From Bordetella pseudohinzii (GTDB taxonomy: Bacteria > Pseudomonadota > Gammaproteobacteria > Burkholderiales > Burkholderiaceae_B): 64,000 nt of DNA. A program made the translations under genes and the position numbers. Below are positions 63,677 through 64,000 of this stretch, in pieces. Within the stretch, counting starts at the first letter, position 1, and each line of letters begins with the position of its first letter. The stretch is from assembly GCF_000657795.2 (NCBI RefSeq), contig NZ_JHEP02000012.1:84855-148854 (forward strand). Direction: 5' to 3'. The notes beneath the pieces are model-generated. The model did no database searches, was not told the origin of the DNA, and saw nothing but the letters and a program-made list of their open reading frames with translations.

Positions 63677-64000
63677 GTCAAAGCAGCCCCGCTCCATGAC
63701 CCGCGAGTCACACGGTCGGAGAGTATTAAGGCCTCAAACGCCGAGGCGGTGCGAAGAATCAATGGATTCTCCTGGTGCCCAGGTCTGCCCGCCCGACGCT
63801 GGGCGCAATTGAACTCAGCCACAAAGACCGCGAACATCGCTATTGGGTAGTAAGCGAGTTTTTGGGCGTGATCGGCTAGCTAAGCCTGTTCGAAAACGCC
63901 GCCATTGGCTGGTTTACTCGCCCCATCCTTCGTCAGGTTTTCCTTTGTCAAACGCAATTGAAATGTGAGCCACTTCGCGCGTCGGCGCGCAAAGTAAATC
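63677..64000. other. Region after the DUF2075 gene, possible remnants
   Basis: No complete gene is visible in these 324 bases. On the plus strand an open frame of about 50 codons without a good start ends near 63882 (containing LSHKDREHRYWVVSEFLG). On the minus strand a frame stopping at 63914-63916 (ending AFDKGKPDEGWGE) runs off the window and may be the 3' end of a gene. Both are too short to identify. Confidence 0.35.

Noticed and set aside
63772..63782. Sequence CTGGTGCCCAGG resembling the tRNA-Leu 3' end, possible attachment repeat
   Set aside because: The match is about ten bases, in inverted orientation and with a mismatch, so it cannot be a direct att repeat.

Overview
The window looks like a chromosome segment of a GC-rich betaproteobacterium of the Burkholderiales, most likely an Alcaligenaceae member such as Bordetella or Achromobacter. 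The reasons are seven separate periplasmic receptors of the Bug (tripartite tricarboxylate, TctC-like) family with no TctA/TctB membrane genes beside them, the core block ffh / cytochrome-c-assembly-like membrane protein / PP0621-like protein / ampD, and dense catabolic gene clusters run by LysR, IclR, MarR and XRE regulators. This assignment is inference from gene content; no rRNA is present.

Layout. 1-1.8 kb: alpha/beta hydrolase plus Bug receptor. 1.9-3.0 kb: an AT-richer solitary gene with a McrB-N-like domain and an HNH nuclease, probably a foreign defence gene. 3.1-4.0 kb: N-formylglutamate deformylase. 4.1-8.4 kb: sulfonate/taurine-type ABC transporter, TauD-like dioxygenase and two-domain rhodanese on the minus strand. 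8.5-12.4 kb: MFS pump with MarR regulator, nitroreductase, HSL-type esterase. 12.4-15.3 kb: XRE-cupin regulator and two divergent Bug receptors. 15.4-19.2 kb: flavin reductase, luciferase-like monooxygenase, divergent LysR, SMP-30 lactonase. 19.4-27.2 kb: a tightly coupled acyl-CoA catabolic operon (crotonase, NDP-forming CoA ligase, two-subunit acyl-CoA dehydrogenase, two SDRs, CMD-like protein). 27.2-36.5 kb: further Bug receptors, SDR, IclR, an RraA/2-hydroxyacid dehydrogenase operon and an AtuA pair. 36.6-38.3 kb: LysR, then hipB with a truncated hipA next to tRNA-Gly(CCC). 38.4-42.2 kb: housekeeping genes (VOC protein, trmB, pip, thiS, BON-LysM protein, serB). 42.2-47.1 kb: LysR and an iron/polyamine/phosphonate-type ABC transporter. 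47.2-51.1 kb: ffh, CcsA-like protein, PP0621-like protein, ampD, GST. 51.1-57.7 kb: branched-chain-amino-acid-type ABC transporter with a DUF1445 hydro-lyase and a LysR. 57.8-61.4 kb: htpG with a recognisable heat-shock promoter, NCS2 nucleobase permease, tRNA-Leu(CAA). 61.5-64.0 kb: an apparently acquired, lower-GC region beginning just after tRNA-Leu, with a MazG-like pyrophosphohydrolase translationally coupled to a GIY-YIG/DUF2075 ATPase.

How the genes work together. The catabolic half is organised as receptor-enzyme-regulator modules: Bug receptors capture carboxylates, CoA ligase, dehydrogenase, crotonase and SDR enzymes oxidise them, and local regulators respond. The most interesting unexplained elements are the MazG / GIY-YIG-DUF2075 pair after tRNA-Leu, the McrB-N/HNH gene, the orphan HipB with its intact palindromic operator, and the SDR carrying a second, headless SDR-like segment.
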